Below are positions 41,783 to 52,163 of a DNA stretch of 64,000 nucleotides, in pieces (position 1 is the stretch's first letter; every line of letters starts with the position of its first letter). The stretch is taken from contig OY723274.1 of the NCBI GenBank assembly GCA_963210315.1, positions 1,860,001-1,924,000 on the forward strand, written 5' to 3'. The position numbers and the translations under genes are program-made. The stretch is from Rhynchopus euleeides (Eukaryota > Euglenozoa > Diplonemea > Diplonemida > Diplonemidae). The notes beneath the pieces are model-generated. The model was not told the origin of the DNA and did not search any database. It saw nothing but the letters and a program-made list of their open reading frames with translations.

Positions 41783-42784
41783 ATGATGAAGGGAGGCGGT
41801 GCGATGCGAAGGGGCGCGTCTACCGACAGCCACCCTGCGAAGGACGTCGCGATCGATATGGACGAGGAAGACCCGAAGGACACCAGATCTCCTGAAGAGG
41901 GGGCAGCCTGGGGAACCCCAAAGGTCGTCGCATGCCTGCTCCTCTCCTTCCTCGTCATCGGTCTGGGCGCGACCTACGGGATGGACAAACGGCAGCAGGG
42001 GCCTCTCAGGACCTACCCCTCCACCAACCCCACGCGGGGAACCCCCAGCCACCCCAGGCTGGAGGCCCTCGAGGTGATGCGGAGACAGCGCGCCCAGTCC
42101 GTCCCTTCCAGGGCTACAGCTGGGGAAGCTGGGGTGAAAACCGTGGAGGTTGGCACCGGGGCAAAGGCGGAGAGGGCTGTGGATCCCACGGCGGTGCCTC
42201 CGCCGGCGACGCCTGTGCCGACCCCTGCCCCTACAGCGGAGGTTGCGATGCTGGAGACCTGGGTGATGACGGACGGCGAGAGGGAGGAAGAGCAAAACCA
42301 CCTCCACAGGCAGGAGGTGGAGACGGACGCCAAGGCTGTGGATGTGGAGCACGAGGACTTCGGGAATGAGGCGAACGAAAGGTTCCCCAGGGTCGGGGGG
42401 CCGGAGTCGCGGGTGGAGTTTCACAAGAACATGGCTGCGCTGGACCCGGTGCAGGGGCTCGTCTCGGGTGGTGAAGGTGTCTCCGAAGAAGCCGAGGCGA
42501 GGATCAAAGCGGGGCAGCAGAGGCTGCAGCAAGAGGATGCTCAGGTTGCTGGCGGAGGTGGTCACCGTCTGAGCGCGGAGGAAGTTGCCGAGGCAGAGGC
42601 GAACGCGCAGAATGAAGCGGAAAACGCGTCGGCCAGGCTGCGGAGCGAGTTCGCCCAGGATGAGGAGATGCGCCTGCAGAGCCTGAAGGAGGCGGACCAG
42701 GAGATTGAGAACAACGCGGTGTTGGATACGGAGAAGTGGCGTCCCACACTGCAGAAGCCCCAGAGGCAGCGCAGGCAGGGGTGA
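41783..42784 (+). CDS. Type II membrane protein with luminal coiled-coil region
   Basis: 333 residues from the ATG at 41783 (TCAAGATGATG; a second ATG is adjacent). Residues 1-46 are a polar cytosolic tail containing an acidic DMDEEDPKD motif. VVACLLLSFLVIGLGATYGM (~residues 48-67) is the only transmembrane helix, a signal anchor. The rest (~68-333) is predicted luminal: a basic Pro/Ser-rich stalk, a Pro/Ala/Thr segment (VPPPATPVPTPAPTAEV), then a long Ala/Glu/Gln-rich helical region (VSEEAEARIKAGQQRLQQED, LSAEEVAEAEANAQNEAENA) likely to form a coiled coil. The layout resembles Golgi type II coiled-coil proteins, but I see no family signature. No glycosyltransferase motif. Confidence 0.85.
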   Translation: MMKGGGAMRRGASTDSHPAKDVAIDMDEEDPKDTRSPEEGAAWGTPKVVACLLLSFLVIGLGATYGMDKRQQGPLRTYPSTNPTRGTPSHPRLEALEVMRRQRAQSVPSRATAGEAGVKTVEVGTGAKAERAVDPTAVPPPATPVPTPAPTAEVAMLETWVMTDGEREEEQNHLHRQEVETDAKAVDVEHEDFGNEANERFPRVGGPESRVEFHKNMAALDPVQGLVSGGEGVSEEAEARIKAGQQRLQQEDAQVAGGGGHRLSAEEVAEAEANAQNEAENASARLRSEFAQDEEMRLQSLKEADQEIENNAVLDTEKWRPTLQKPQRQRRQG

Positions 42785-42870
42785 ACGGAGGTCGTGATCT
42801 GTCGTGATCTCTGCCAAGCTCATTATTTTCTCTGCCCTTGCCGTATCGTTGTCGCCCCCCCCCCCCCCCC

Positions 42871-43764
42871 CCTAGGCTAGCATAGCTTCCGATAAGCGGG
42901 GGTCGGGGGTCGCAGGGGTCGGGGGTCGGGAGGGGGGGTCGGAGGGGGTCGCCTTACTATTTCCTAAGGAATGTGGCCTGGATGGGGACCACCAATAAGA
43001 GGTGTGAATAGGCACCCCATGTCAAAAATGACCCCACTGCGATCCGCACAAACTCCAAATATTCAAAAGAACGGGTTTTTGAAAAACCCGAGGAGGGGGT
43101 CGGGAGGGTCCCGCTGGGTGGGTGGTGGGGGTGGCCTGGTGTGCCTCCCGGTCACGTCCTCCCATGACAGTACCTGGACCAGACCCATGTTTCGTCGTTG
43201 AAGCTTGGTCCCAAGACCCACGAAATGACCCCACTACGATCCGCACAAACTCCAAATAGTCCAAAGAACGGGGTTTTGAAAACCCCGTGTGGGGGGTCGG
43301 GAGGGGGGACCACCCCATATTCCAACCCCTAGTTTCCGATCCCCATCTACGACCCCCGAGAAAAAACGCGAAAATTCCGACCCGAGTTTGACCACAGTTT
43401 CAGACCCCCCATCTTCCGGATCCTGACCCCCGCAAGAATGGGGGGTCGGGATATAGCCCCGACCCCCTCCGACCCCCGAAAAATGGGGGGTCGGGGGGTC
43501 GGGGGTCGGATTCCGACCCCCGAGGTTCCGACCCCCCTTTTCTCAAGGAACCACATCCGCATTTCAGAGGTGTTCTGTGGCACCTACACCAACAAAGTGA
43601 CCCCACTACGATCCGCACGGAGCCCAAACAACGCAGGAGAGGGGGGAACCGCGTTTCCTCGGGAAACCCCTGAGATTTTTTGGGAGGGGGGGTAGTTTTG
43701 CTAAGGGGGGGTCGGGGGTCGGAGGGGTCTGGGGGTCGGATTCTTATCGGAAGCTATGCCCCTA
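42871..43764. mobile_element. Short-TIR element with three GTCGGGGG-rich internal units
   Basis: CATAGCTTCCGATAAG near the left end (42881) recurs inverted as CTTATCGGAAGCTATG (43743) near the right end, both next to CCTAG. An 18-C run precedes the left end. Inside lie three copies of ATGACCCCACTACGATCCGC (~43028, ~43225, ~43596), each followed by a hairpin such as CGGGTTTTTGAAAAACCCG. The reverse complement of that unit also occurs singly at ~14401 and ~21671. No coding capacity. Confidence 0.7.
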
Positions 43765-45299
43765 GGGGGGGTCCAAGTCGTGCACATTTTGACATTTTTG
43801 AGGATCGCGCCTGGGGGCAAATAAGTGCCAAAAACCGGTGAAACCAGGTCCAGATCGGTCCGGAACCGGTGTGCAGGGTCGATTTCCACCCGAAAACCCT
43901 ATTTTTTGGCCCAAAATCGCCTATGTGAATTTTTGTACCACCTTCTGTACCTGGAGGTGGTCCAAAAGGTGGTCCAGGAAGGGACGTCTTCCCCAAACCA
44001 GCTACGAACAGACCCCGTTCGTTGTATTTTTGACAAAAAATACTGGGGCTTTGGAACGGGTGTCACTTACTCAGCAGCACACACATCTCTTCGTGTAGAA
44101 CCGGGCGGATACACACCTCTGAGCAGTTCTTCCCTCAACCCTCCCTGCGCTCTACTCTGAGCCTCGGTCCACAGCTTTTCATCCCTCCTGACACAGAAAA
44201 CACCAACTCCCAGGAAGCAGCCGCACTTGGAAGGCTCCATTGTCGTGCAATGCGTATCTCGGTGCTGTGGACAGGGTAGCCATGCTAAAATATTGCAAGG
44301 AAGGCACCCTCGTTCTGCTTCCGGGTCAGGGCGGGAGCCGCCCTTACAGGGTTAGTCCCCCGCAGCTGATGTGGTATCCATAATGACGTGCTCATCGACC
44401 CTTCATCACAATGCGTGTCGTTCGTGACAGGAGCAGCATGGATCCAAGTGTGTCCTTCTAAACGAAGGTCGTCCCAGGTCGGAAGAAGAGCCCTTCATGA
44501 CTCATGAATGATAGCAGCAGCAGCTCTCTGTGCAGTGCCGCACGGCGGAGTCAGTCCAAGAGAGGAACGTGTTGAGGTTTCAGTGGTACCGTCCCTGACT
44601 ACTGAAGGACGGCCAAAGTTGAGCAGACTTAGTCAGATGGTCCACTGTTTCCTGTTGGGATCCTTTCAGCTGCCTGTAACATGCGGAATGATGGCAGCTC
44701 ACGAGGGTGTCCAACGCTGCCCCCAGCTGCTCATCAAGATAAAAGGCCGATTGCGTGTCATGATCATCCCCCCATGGACAATTAAGACATCACGCAGGCG
44801 TCGGCTAACACCGTCGATGCATTGTTGACGAAGAGCACCTCTTCCAAGGTCCTTGGGTACGGCAGTGTCAGGCACCCTTGCTCTTTTCCCACCGCTTCCT
44901 CATCATGAGCGGTGCCCGTCTATTCCAGGCACCAAACCATTTTCTGACGATTGTAAAGCACAGAAATGTGCGAATTTGTGCATCAGCAGTGCGTCTCTTC
45001 GTACCCCACACCCCGTATTGGTATTGAGCACCTCTTTGTGAAGGTGGGGTGGTTCGTTGAGCAACAAGGTGCCAGTGGCCACCTTTTGTACCACCTCCAG
45101 GTACAGAAGGTGGTACAAAAATTCACATAGGCGATTTTGGGCCAAAAAATGGGGTTTTCGGGTGGAAATCGACCCGGCACACCGGTTCCGGACCGATCTG
45201 GACCTGGTTTCACCGGTTTTTGGCACTTATTTGCCTCCAGGCGCGATCCTCAAAAATCCTCAAAATGTGCACTTTTTTGGCTGGCGTTGACCCCCCCTA
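43763..45299. mobile_element. Fold-back element, TAGGGGGGGTC ends, ~220-bp arms
   Basis: Left arm ~43763-43985, right arm ~45070-45299, e.g. GGTCCAGATCGGTCCGGAAC against GTTCCGGACCGATCTGGACC, and GCCTATGTGAATTTTTGTAC against GTACAAAAATTCACATAGGC. It begins TAGGGGGGGTC and ends GACCCCCCCTA, as does 30436-31586, and is followed by a long C run. The ~1.08-kb interior has lower GC and scattered coding-like fragments on the minus strand but no long frame. Confidence 0.85.
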
Positions 45300-45649
45300 C
45301 CCCCCCCCCCCCCCTTCCCGTTCCCTTTCCCATTTTTGACTTCTTGACCAGGCCTGTGCCTAAATATGGCCAAAAATCGTCAAAAACGAGAGTTTACACC
45401 CAACTTTTTTCCCACTTTTTTCCTTCGGCGCTGGTCCCTTTTTTGAGCCCAGAACATGGTATTTCAGCGCGAAAACACGTTCTTTTGCTGCATTTGCACA
45501 CAACCAATTCACAGCTGGGCTGGGGGTCTCTTTTTTTTGTGTTTTGTTTTACAGGATCTCGCCTGATATGGGAGCCTCCCGCGAGGGTGCTGGAACCGAT
45601 ATGCCACAGCCCCGTATGCGCAAGGACTTGGCTCCAAGACCAGGCACAA

Positions 45650-45710
45650 GCCACAGGGGGGTCTGGGGGGCGGAGCCCCCCAGCCGCCGGAGGCCACGGT
45701 AGCGAACGTC
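45650..45710 (+). repeat. GC hairpin repeat, copy d of 5
   Basis: CACAAGCCACAGGGGGGTCT, then the GGGGGGCGGAGCCCCCC stem-loop, then CCGCCGGAGGCCACGGTAGC. The CACAAGCCACAGG lead-in is shared with copy b. Confidence 0.85.
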
Positions 45711-45809
45711 CGTTGGCCTGGCTCCATAGTCGCATACGCTCAAGTACAACACAACTGACAGATAGCACATGTCGCATGGGGGGACGATAAATTGTCGCGC
45801 AAAGACACG

Positions 45810-45870
45810 CCACAGGGGGGGTCTGGGGGGCGGAGCCCCCCAGCCGCCGGAGGCCACGGTAGTGTACATC
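45810..45870 (+). repeat. GC hairpin repeat, copy e of 5
   Basis: Same stem-loop and right half as copy d, only 160 bp downstream of it, suggesting local duplication. Confidence 0.85.
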
Positions 45871-45948
45871 TGTTGGTTTGAGCTCGAGAGCAAGCCTCTG
45901 GGCGATGCCATCCCGTGGGAGGTCGCCCGTGGCCTCGTCTTCGTCGTC

Positions 45949-46009
45949 ACTTCCGAGTTATTGCACAGCCTCCGATTATTCACAGAGGCTGTACAATAAC
46001 TCGGAAGTG
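45949..46009. repeat. 61-bp hairpin, 25-bp arms
   Basis: CACTTCCGAGTTATTGCACA on the left pairs with TGTACAATAACTCGGAAGTG on the right, with about one mismatch and a ~10-base loop. Strong cruciform/hairpin potential. It stands alone in the window and could be a very short TIR element. Confidence 0.8.
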
Positions 46010-47125
46010 CCCAAACAGCCACCCGCGGCCACGAGCACCGTGGTCGCGAGCAGCTGCAGGACGGCACTCAGCACAGCACCCGCGTCAGCGGGGGTGCGGA
46101 GCGTGCCCAAAAAAGGCCAGGCATATCCCCCCCCCCCCCCCCCAAAAAAAAAATTCCTAAAAACCCTCAAAAAATCCCCCACCAAAAATATGGGAAGAAA
46201 AAAGTGGGAACTTTTTTTCCTTGAGGCCGACCCTTACATCTACATCCGACTTAGGCACAGGCCTGTTCTTGACACACAAAAACAAAAAACAATCCGATCC
46301 GATCCGTTTCTTCTTAAAAAATTGTGACAAAAAAATAAGCAGTGTGTTGTCAAAAGAAATGAGCACCAATGTGGCTGCTGGAAACACGGCCACCCTTCGC
46401 TCAGAAGTAGAGAAGAGTGAGCCGTGTGTTGTGTGCGTGAGTGTGTCACCGCGTGAGCGGCGTGCTCCCCTCTGGGTTTGAAGGGTAGGTTGCTGGCCTG
46501 CCAAGGTGACACCAGGTGTCACGGATGCCCTCCAAGCGCAAAGGTTCTTTCTAAAAAAACATCACGTGTGCGTCAGTGGTGTGCCGGAGCCACCGATTTG
46601 TGCCAGTAGAGGTTATATCCCTCAAGAGCAGAGGGCGCCGTGATGTGCCCCCACCTTACCCCCATGCGCACACGCGAGAAAGCGCTGCCGCGGTGGTCTT
46701 CCATGACTCGAATTCGAAGTCTTTTTGTTCACCATCAGGCCTGCTTCGGCAGAGCCTGCCCCAACAAGCTTGGTTGCCATAGCGAAAAGAGAGTCGGGTG
46801 GGGAACGCACATCGGGCGCAGCGTGCCATTTTATTTGAGACGGCAGCATGTTCACGCCAGGGCCCCCGGGGCACGGGTATCACAAGACGCAAGATCTTTC
46901 TTTCGGCAATACGCGCGGTGTGGATGCTGTGTGGGGCCTCCTGCCCACAATTGTGTGGGTTTGGAAAATACTGGCAGCCAAACCTTCAAACGAAAACATG
47001 ATCACGTGCTCTTCCATTTACCCCCCTGTGATTGAGCAGGGTTGGTGCTGTTTCCAGGAATTCCTCTTGCAGTTCCGCCCAATTCTGACGGAGGGTCATA
47101 TGATTAATGAGAGCGTATGTCATGA

Positions 47126-50100
47126 TTGCGCTGTCCCTTTCGACAGCTCCTGCAACTCGGTGGCTGGCCTTGCACATGTTGTGATGAGAATTTGAAAATT
47201 GCCGAAACCACACGACGACTGCTACTCGAGGCAGGCATAGAACCCAACCCAGGCCCCCTCCTGAAATGCCTGAGCTGGAATATCAACGGCCTCACCCCGG
47301 CGAGAAAGGCGGAGCTCAACACCCTCCTGGAGAAGAAACGATACGACGTCGTCCTCCTCCAGGAGCTAAAGGCCGCCCAGACGGGGAAGATCAACTTCAA
47401 CGGGTACGCAGCACACACCCGTGTCCGGAAGGCGTCGCGGGCCAAGGGGACAAGTGAGACCCACGGGGGCGGTATCACTACCCTGGTGCGCAAAGACCTG
47501 GGCGCAACAGTGGCAGAATACAAGAATTGGAAAGTCACAGAGCGACAGGACGTGGAGGTGTGCGGCGTACATATCATTCACATCTACCGTCCCAGCGCAG
47601 TGGGTTTACAAAAGGCGGACACCAGGCGGGATGACTTCGACACCGAGGAGTTGCCGTGTGGAGATAACGTCGTGATCGCAGGTGACCTGAACGCGCACCA
47701 CCCAACATGGAGCGCGGCGAAGACACCGAACACCGTCGGGACCCAACTCAATGACTGGGCACAGGAACACGGCATGCGCATCTACAACACCCCTGAATCA
47801 TCGACGCGCATAGTAGGCGAAAACGCTACATCACCCGATGTCGTCGTCGCGAGTGACTGGAACCCGGTGCAATGGAGGGTGCTGAACACCGGGAGCTCCG
47901 ATCACCTGCCGATGGAATTCGACGTTCCCTGCGAGCACCTCACAGAACCGCAACACAGGGACACAACGAATACCAAACCGCTGTGGAACTGGAAGGAGGC
48001 GGACTGGGAAGCTTACTGCGCTGAGATGGAGCGGAGTGCTGACGGAGTAAGCGGGTGGAAGGATGCGACCACCGCGTACGCGCGATGGGCCCACACGCTG
48101 CTGGAGGTGGCGAAGCGCCACATCCCTAGACACCGCAGGCGGAAGCGGAAGCGTCGATGGTGCGACAAGAAGGTGCAAAAAGCGATCCGCGAGAGGGACA
48201 CGGAGATCGGGCGCCAACAACGCACACCACCGGCGCAGCTCACGAAAGATGACGGCACAACCCTCACCCGCCTCAGGAGGGAAGTCACCAATCAAATCCG
48301 GCGAGCGAAGCGTGAGGTCTGGGAAGCCCGGGCAACTGACGCCTCGCGCACCAACGGGGCCTTCAACCTCCTGCGTGAGCTGGACGGCAGAGCGGACAAA
48401 GCCCAGCCGTACCCACTACTCGACGAGGGGGACCCCCTCACCACTGACAGACAGAAGGCCGACTGCCTCGGACGACTGTATGCGGCGACAAGCGGCGGCG
48501 GGGGGGTGGTCCACCCGGACGAGCCATTAAGTGCCCCACAACTCCCACCGGAAAGCGCGAAACCCCACCCCTCAGAGGCCCCCTTCACCAGGGCGGAGCT
48601 TGACATCATCATCCACTCGCTGGCCGACAAGAAGACGCCAGGCCCAGACGGTGTCCACAATGAGTTCCTCAAACACCTCGGCCCCAGGGCACGGGAGGGC
48701 CTGCTGCACATCTGCAACCTGTCGTGGGTGAGCGGCAGACTCCCGAAGGAATGGACACAAGCGACCCTCTTCCCGATCCACAAGCCGGGGAAACCCGCCT
48801 CCGACCCCAACTCCTACCGTCCAATCGCACTCACGAGCGGGGCGAGCAAAGTGATGGAACGGATGATCGCCAAGAGGCTCACACAGCTCATGGAGGACCC
48901 CACAGAGCCGATGCACAACCTCAACGACGTGCAGGCAGGCTTCCGTCGCCACAGGTCCGCGGTGGACAACGTGGCGATGCTCACACAGCTGGCACGGGAT
49001 GCACTGGCAGAAGGCCGCAGCGCAATCCTGCTCACCGTGGACATGGAGAAGGCGTACGACACGGTGAGTCGAGATGCCATCCTCCGGCGCCTCAAAGAGA
49101 TGAACACACCAGCACGATACCTTCGGTGGTTCACAAGTTACCTGGACAACCGAAGGGCGACTACGACAGTATGTGGTACACACGGGGATACCTACCACAT
49201 GGCCGAGGGGGTGCCCCAGGGTACAGTGCTGTCCCCCCTCCTCTTCAACTGCGCCATGGCAGAGGTGGCGAATACCCTCAGCGCGCACTGCAAAGGGTAT
49301 ACCGCCATATATGCCGACGATCTGGCCATCCTCCTCACGGGGGACGATATCGATGACACAACAGCGAAGACCGAAACGGCACTCGGCCTCCTCGAGGAAT
49401 GCCTCCCCCGACTTGGTTTCCGCCTGTCCCGCGACAAAACCTCCTTCCTCCCTTTCGTGTCACGGCGAGATGCGGAGGGCATACGGAAAACCGACCTCCC
49501 CCTCACCTACTCAGATGGGAGTCTGGTCAAGCGGGGTGACAGAACGAAGTACCTGGGGGTCCTCATCGACGAGACCTGCAGCATGACCGCGCACCTCGAG
49601 CAAGTCAAGATCACTTACCGACGCCGCCTAGCACTCCTACACATGCTGGCAGGACGAGACTGGGGCTGCGACGCGCACACACTGCGGCAGGTGTACCTAA
49701 CATACGTGCTCCCCGCGGTAACCTATGCCATATGCGTATGGGGGATCGCACTCACCAACAAGGCCTTCGGCGAGCTGGAGACGATCCACCGCCGGGCTGC
49801 GCGGCTCATCACGGGCTGCGCCTTCACCACGGACACAGCGGAACTGCTGTGGGAGGCACACCTGCCGACCCTCGAAGAGAAGATGTACACCGAAGCGGCT
49901 ACGGCGTACGAGCGGATTCGACGGGTTGGTGGGTCCCCGGGGTCAACGGCGATCCAAAAAGCGTCGCGCACCGCCGGCAGCACGTGGCTTCGTTTGGCTG
50001 AATCGGTGGTCAAACGCACCGCCATCTACACACGCAGCCCGGGCCCTGCCACAATCATATCCCACTACCCGGTGGCACCGTGGGAGTGGCAAGGGATGCT

Positions 50101-51094
50101 CGGGAACATCCAGATACACCCCGCCATCCCTGGCCTGAGCCGGAGCGACCCCGACCAGACCGACGCGGAGAGGTACGCTATGGCGCAGGTGATGCTGGCG
50201 GGACTCCCCCAGGTGGAGCTGCACGCCTACACGGACGGGTCGGTAAAGGAGGGAGTCGGAGGAGCGGGTGTTGTCCTCCTGGACCCTTCTACAACAGACA
50301 TCGTCGACAAGCGCAGTGTCGGGGCGGGCCAGAGCTGCGTCTCTTACCAGGCGGAACTGGTAGCACTGCGGGAGGCGACTCAGATGATCGCAGCAAGGGG
50401 TGTAGCCCGCGTCGTGATTCTCACGGATAGCCAATCCGCCCTGCACGCGCTAGAAGCAGGGCCACACCGTGCCAAAGCGGAAACGCTTGTCGACGTCTGG
50501 CGCGGCCTGGCCACACTCACCAGCTCAGGCACGACTGTCACCTTGCAGTACGTGCCGGCCCACGTCGGGGTGGAGGGAAATGAACTGGCAGACTATCAGG
50601 CGGGTCTGCGGACGAACAACCACCAGCTGCAGACGGAGCCCATCACACTGCTGGCGGCGAAGGCGGCAGTGCGGAGGGTGACTGCGGAGCGGACGCCCCG
50701 GCCCGGCGAGAAAAGTCTGTACGCCTGGACGCCACCTAAATCGGCGGGGCCTACAGCGCGCCGGCCCGCGCTACACACACCGGCGCTGACCCGCCTCGGG
50801 GCCAGCACGATGCGACTGCTACGGACGCGCCGCCACTACCTCCTGTTCGACTACATGTCGAAAAACAGGGCACCGAAATGCCCCATGCACGGATGCACAG
50901 TGCAGAAAACGACGCTGAAGCACCTACTGCGAACCTGCCCGAAGCTTAAGGACCTACGGGAAAAACACCTGGACAACCTCTCCCCCCATGTCCTACTCCT
51001 CACCCGGCCCGTGATCACCCTGCGTTTCCTGATGGACGCAGGCCTGCTCCACGAGACCGAGACGGAGCTACTGACGAAACGGGGGAAGGGGTAG
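47126..51094 (+). CDS. LINE polyprotein: 2A-like, AP endonuclease, RT, RNase H, zinc knuckle
   Basis: 1322 codons of open frame. LLLEAGIEPNPGP (to residue 44) is a 2A-like motif with Gly in place of the usual Asp. Endonuclease, residues ~47-270: LSWNINGL, VVLLQELKA, HGGGITTLV, VVIAGDLNAHHPTWS and SDHLPMEF. Reverse transcriptase, ~500-780: TPGPDGVHNEFLKHL, SYRPIALTSGASKVMERMIA, AILLTVDMEKAYDTV, GVPQGTVLSPLLF and AIYADDLAIL. RNase H, ~1025-1165: AYTDGSVKEGVGGAGVVL, ILTDSQSALHAL and PAHVGVEGNELADYQA. Zinc knuckle near residue 1250: CPMHGCTVQKTTLKHLLRTC. All catalytic signatures are present and no internal stop is seen. A stop codon immediately precedes the frame and the first in-frame ATG is only at ~residue 217, so initiation is unexplained: non-AUG start, upstream frameshift, or a 5'-damaged copy. 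Confidence 0.9.
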   Translation: MRCPFRQLLQLGGWPCTCCDENLKIAETTRRLLLEAGIEPNPGPLLKCLSWNINGLTPARKAELNTLLEKKRYDVVLLQELKAAQTGKINFNGYAAHTRVRKASRAKGTSETHGGGITTLVRKDLGATVAEYKNWKVTERQDVEVCGVHIIHIYRPSAVGLQKADTRRDDFDTEELPCGDNVVIAGDLNAHHPTWSAAKTPNTVGTQLNDWAQEHGMRIYNTPESSTRIVGENATSPDVVVASDWNPVQWRVLNTGSSDHLPMEFDVPCEHLTEPQHRDTTNTKPLWNWKEADWEAYCAEMERSADGVSGWKDATTAYARWAHTLLEVAKRHIPRHRRRKRKRRWCDKKVQKAIRERDTEIGRQQRTPPAQLTKDDGTTLTRLRREVTNQIRRAKREVWEARATDASRTNGAFNLLRELDGRADKAQPYPLLDEGDPLTTDRQKADCLGRLYAATSGGGGVVHPDEPLSAPQLPPESAKPHPSEAPFTRAELDIIIHSLADKKTPGPDGVHNEFLKHLGPRAREGLLHICNLSWVSGRLPKEWTQATLFPIHKPGKPASDPNSYRPIALTSGASKVMERMIAKRLTQLMEDPTEPMHNLNDVQAGFRRHRSAVDNVAMLTQLARDALAEGRSAILLTVDMEKAYDTVSRDAILRRLKEMNTPARYLRWFTSYLDNRRATTTVCGTHGDTYHMAEGVPQGTVLSPLLFNCAMAEVANTLSAHCKGYTAIYADDLAILLTGDDIDDTTAKTETALGLLEECLPRLGFRLSRDKTSFLPFVSRRDAEGIRKTDLPLTYSDGSLVKRGDRTKYLGVLIDETCSMTAHLEQVKITYRRRLALLHMLAGRDWGCDAHTLRQVYLTYVLPAVTYAICVWGIALTNKAFGELETIHRRAARLITGCAFTTDTAELLWEAHLPTLEEKMYTEAATAYERIRRVGGSPGSTAIQKASRTAGSTWLRLAESVVKRTAIYTRSPGPATIISHYPVAPWEWQGMLGNIQIHPAIPGLSRSDPDQTDAERYAMAQVMLAGLPQVELHAYTDGSVKEGVGGAGVVLLDPSTTDIVDKRSVGAGQSCVSYQAELVALREATQMIAARGVARVVILTDSQSALHALEAGPHRAKAETLVDVWRGLATLTSSGTTVTLQYVPAHVGVEGNELADYQAGLRTNNHQLQTEPITLLAAKAAVRRVTAERTPRPGEKSLYAWTPPKSAGPTARRPALHTPALTRLGASTMRLLRTRRHYLLFDYMSKNRAPKCPMHGCTVQKTTLKHLLRTCPKLKDLREKHLDNLSPHVLLLTRPVITLRFLMDAGLLHETETELLTKRGKG

Positions 51095-51445
51095 GGACCT
51101 CAACCGGGCGGGGCAAGGGGCGGGTTGGTCACAAATCACAGAACACGAATGAAAACAAAGTACGGGCCCTGTCCACGCACCCTGATGGGCGCGACAGACC
51201 AGGGGGAAACCAACGAACAGGACCTTTGCCATATCAGGTGAAGACGTCTCAACACAAAAACTTTGGCTTTTAATGGGGAGGTGTCTCCGTGTCGACGCAC
51301 GGCAACCCACCCGCTCTGCGGGAAAAAACGGCACCACACAGGGCACTATCCCTGACCCGACCCCGGAAAGAAGCACACGAGTGAGCCAACGCTACAACGA
51401 CGTAGCGCACAACGTGGGGGGACGGGAACGAAGTTAAAAAAAAAA
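47126..51445 (+). mobile_element. Ingi/L1Tc-like non-LTR retrotransposon (LINE), near full length
   Basis: One long frame (47126-51094), a 3'-UTR (51095-51435) and a terminal run of ten A (51436-51445). The domain order of endonuclease, reverse transcriptase, RNase H and C-terminal zinc knuckle, with a 2A-like motif at the N-terminus, is that of the ingi/L1Tc group of trypanosomatids, whose N-terminal 2A is established. The 5' boundary is uncertain. No L1Tc-type 77-bp promoter box is recognised upstream and no convincing target-site duplication was found. Confidence 0.88.
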
Positions 51446-52163
51446 TTTGCCATGCGAGTCTCACAACGGTGCATGATGTCCTATACATGCAGTTGTCCCT
51501 TCTGCCCTCCTGCGCAGGGTGCGCGATCTTTCTCTATGCGAATTCCTCTGGTGAACTCTGGCTGTGTATGATTCATGAGGGCTGCTCAGTGCGTGGGCTT
51601 CATTGCTATCCATATCTGGGATTCTTTCAAAGTATAATCTGGTGATATTCGGCACCATATATCGATGAGTGAAATGCAACAAAGCGCCATGAGCTGTGTC
51701 TACGCTGCATGCAAAGGGGTTTGTCATCGGGTCGTGGCAGCTTTTCGGTATCCCTGCCCACACACTTTCCTAGCAGGTGCCGTTCGGAAAATAGCAAATA
51801 ACGCAACGGGGGTCTTCGCTGGTCGTTATCCTTCGTCAGTCTTCGTCAGTTTTCAGCCAATTCAACAAGGAATGCACCAAAATGTACTGACGATCACCCC
51901 GTAGTGAAGACCCCCAACTGCTCCAGAATACTTTTTATACACGACCTCCGCGCAGAAAGTGTTATTCAGTTCTGCTAACGTGCTCACACAGGAGGGTTAG
52001 GTGTCTGTGGAAGCGGGAACTCATCAAACGAAGGAATGATGGCATTGCTCTGCACATGCCTTCTATCTTGGCGCAGCCGCCTTCTTGCCCCATGAAATAG
52101 AAAAGGGTCAACAGCCTGCTCTTGCGTTTATTGCTGAGCCACACATCACCGCAGGCCGGAGTG
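51446..52163. other. Intergenic, one miniature element
   Basis: About 700 bp after the LINE tail. It contains the miniature element at 51808-51915 and a block (~51925-52040) repeated near 31929-32060. No gene. Confidence 0.5.
51808..51915 (+). mobile_element. Miniature inverted-repeat element, GGGGGTCTTCGCT type, copy 1
   Basis: 108 bp, GGGGGTCTTCGCT...AGTGAAGACCCCC, flanked by AAC on both sides (3-bp target duplication). The interior matches 53431-53539 in inverted orientation (TTTTCAGCCAATTCAACA against TGTTGAATTGGCTGAAAA). Non-coding. Confidence 0.85.

Larger units (their letters stand above)
42785..47125. other. 4.3-kb intergenic block built of nested repeats
   Basis: No host gene. It consists of two abutting inverted-repeat elements (42871-43764 and 43763-45299), two hairpin repeats, a 60-bp perfect-looking hairpin (45949-46009), and ~1.1 kb of unassigned sequence (46010-47125) before the LINE. 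That last part contains a C17A9 run (46127-46152) and no recognised 5' LINE promoter box. Confidence 0.6.

Noticed and set aside
44508-44828. Coding-like fragments inside the 43763-45299 fold-back element
   Set aside because: Short, in different frames and strands, and not matching any transposase I know; mentioned only as element interior.
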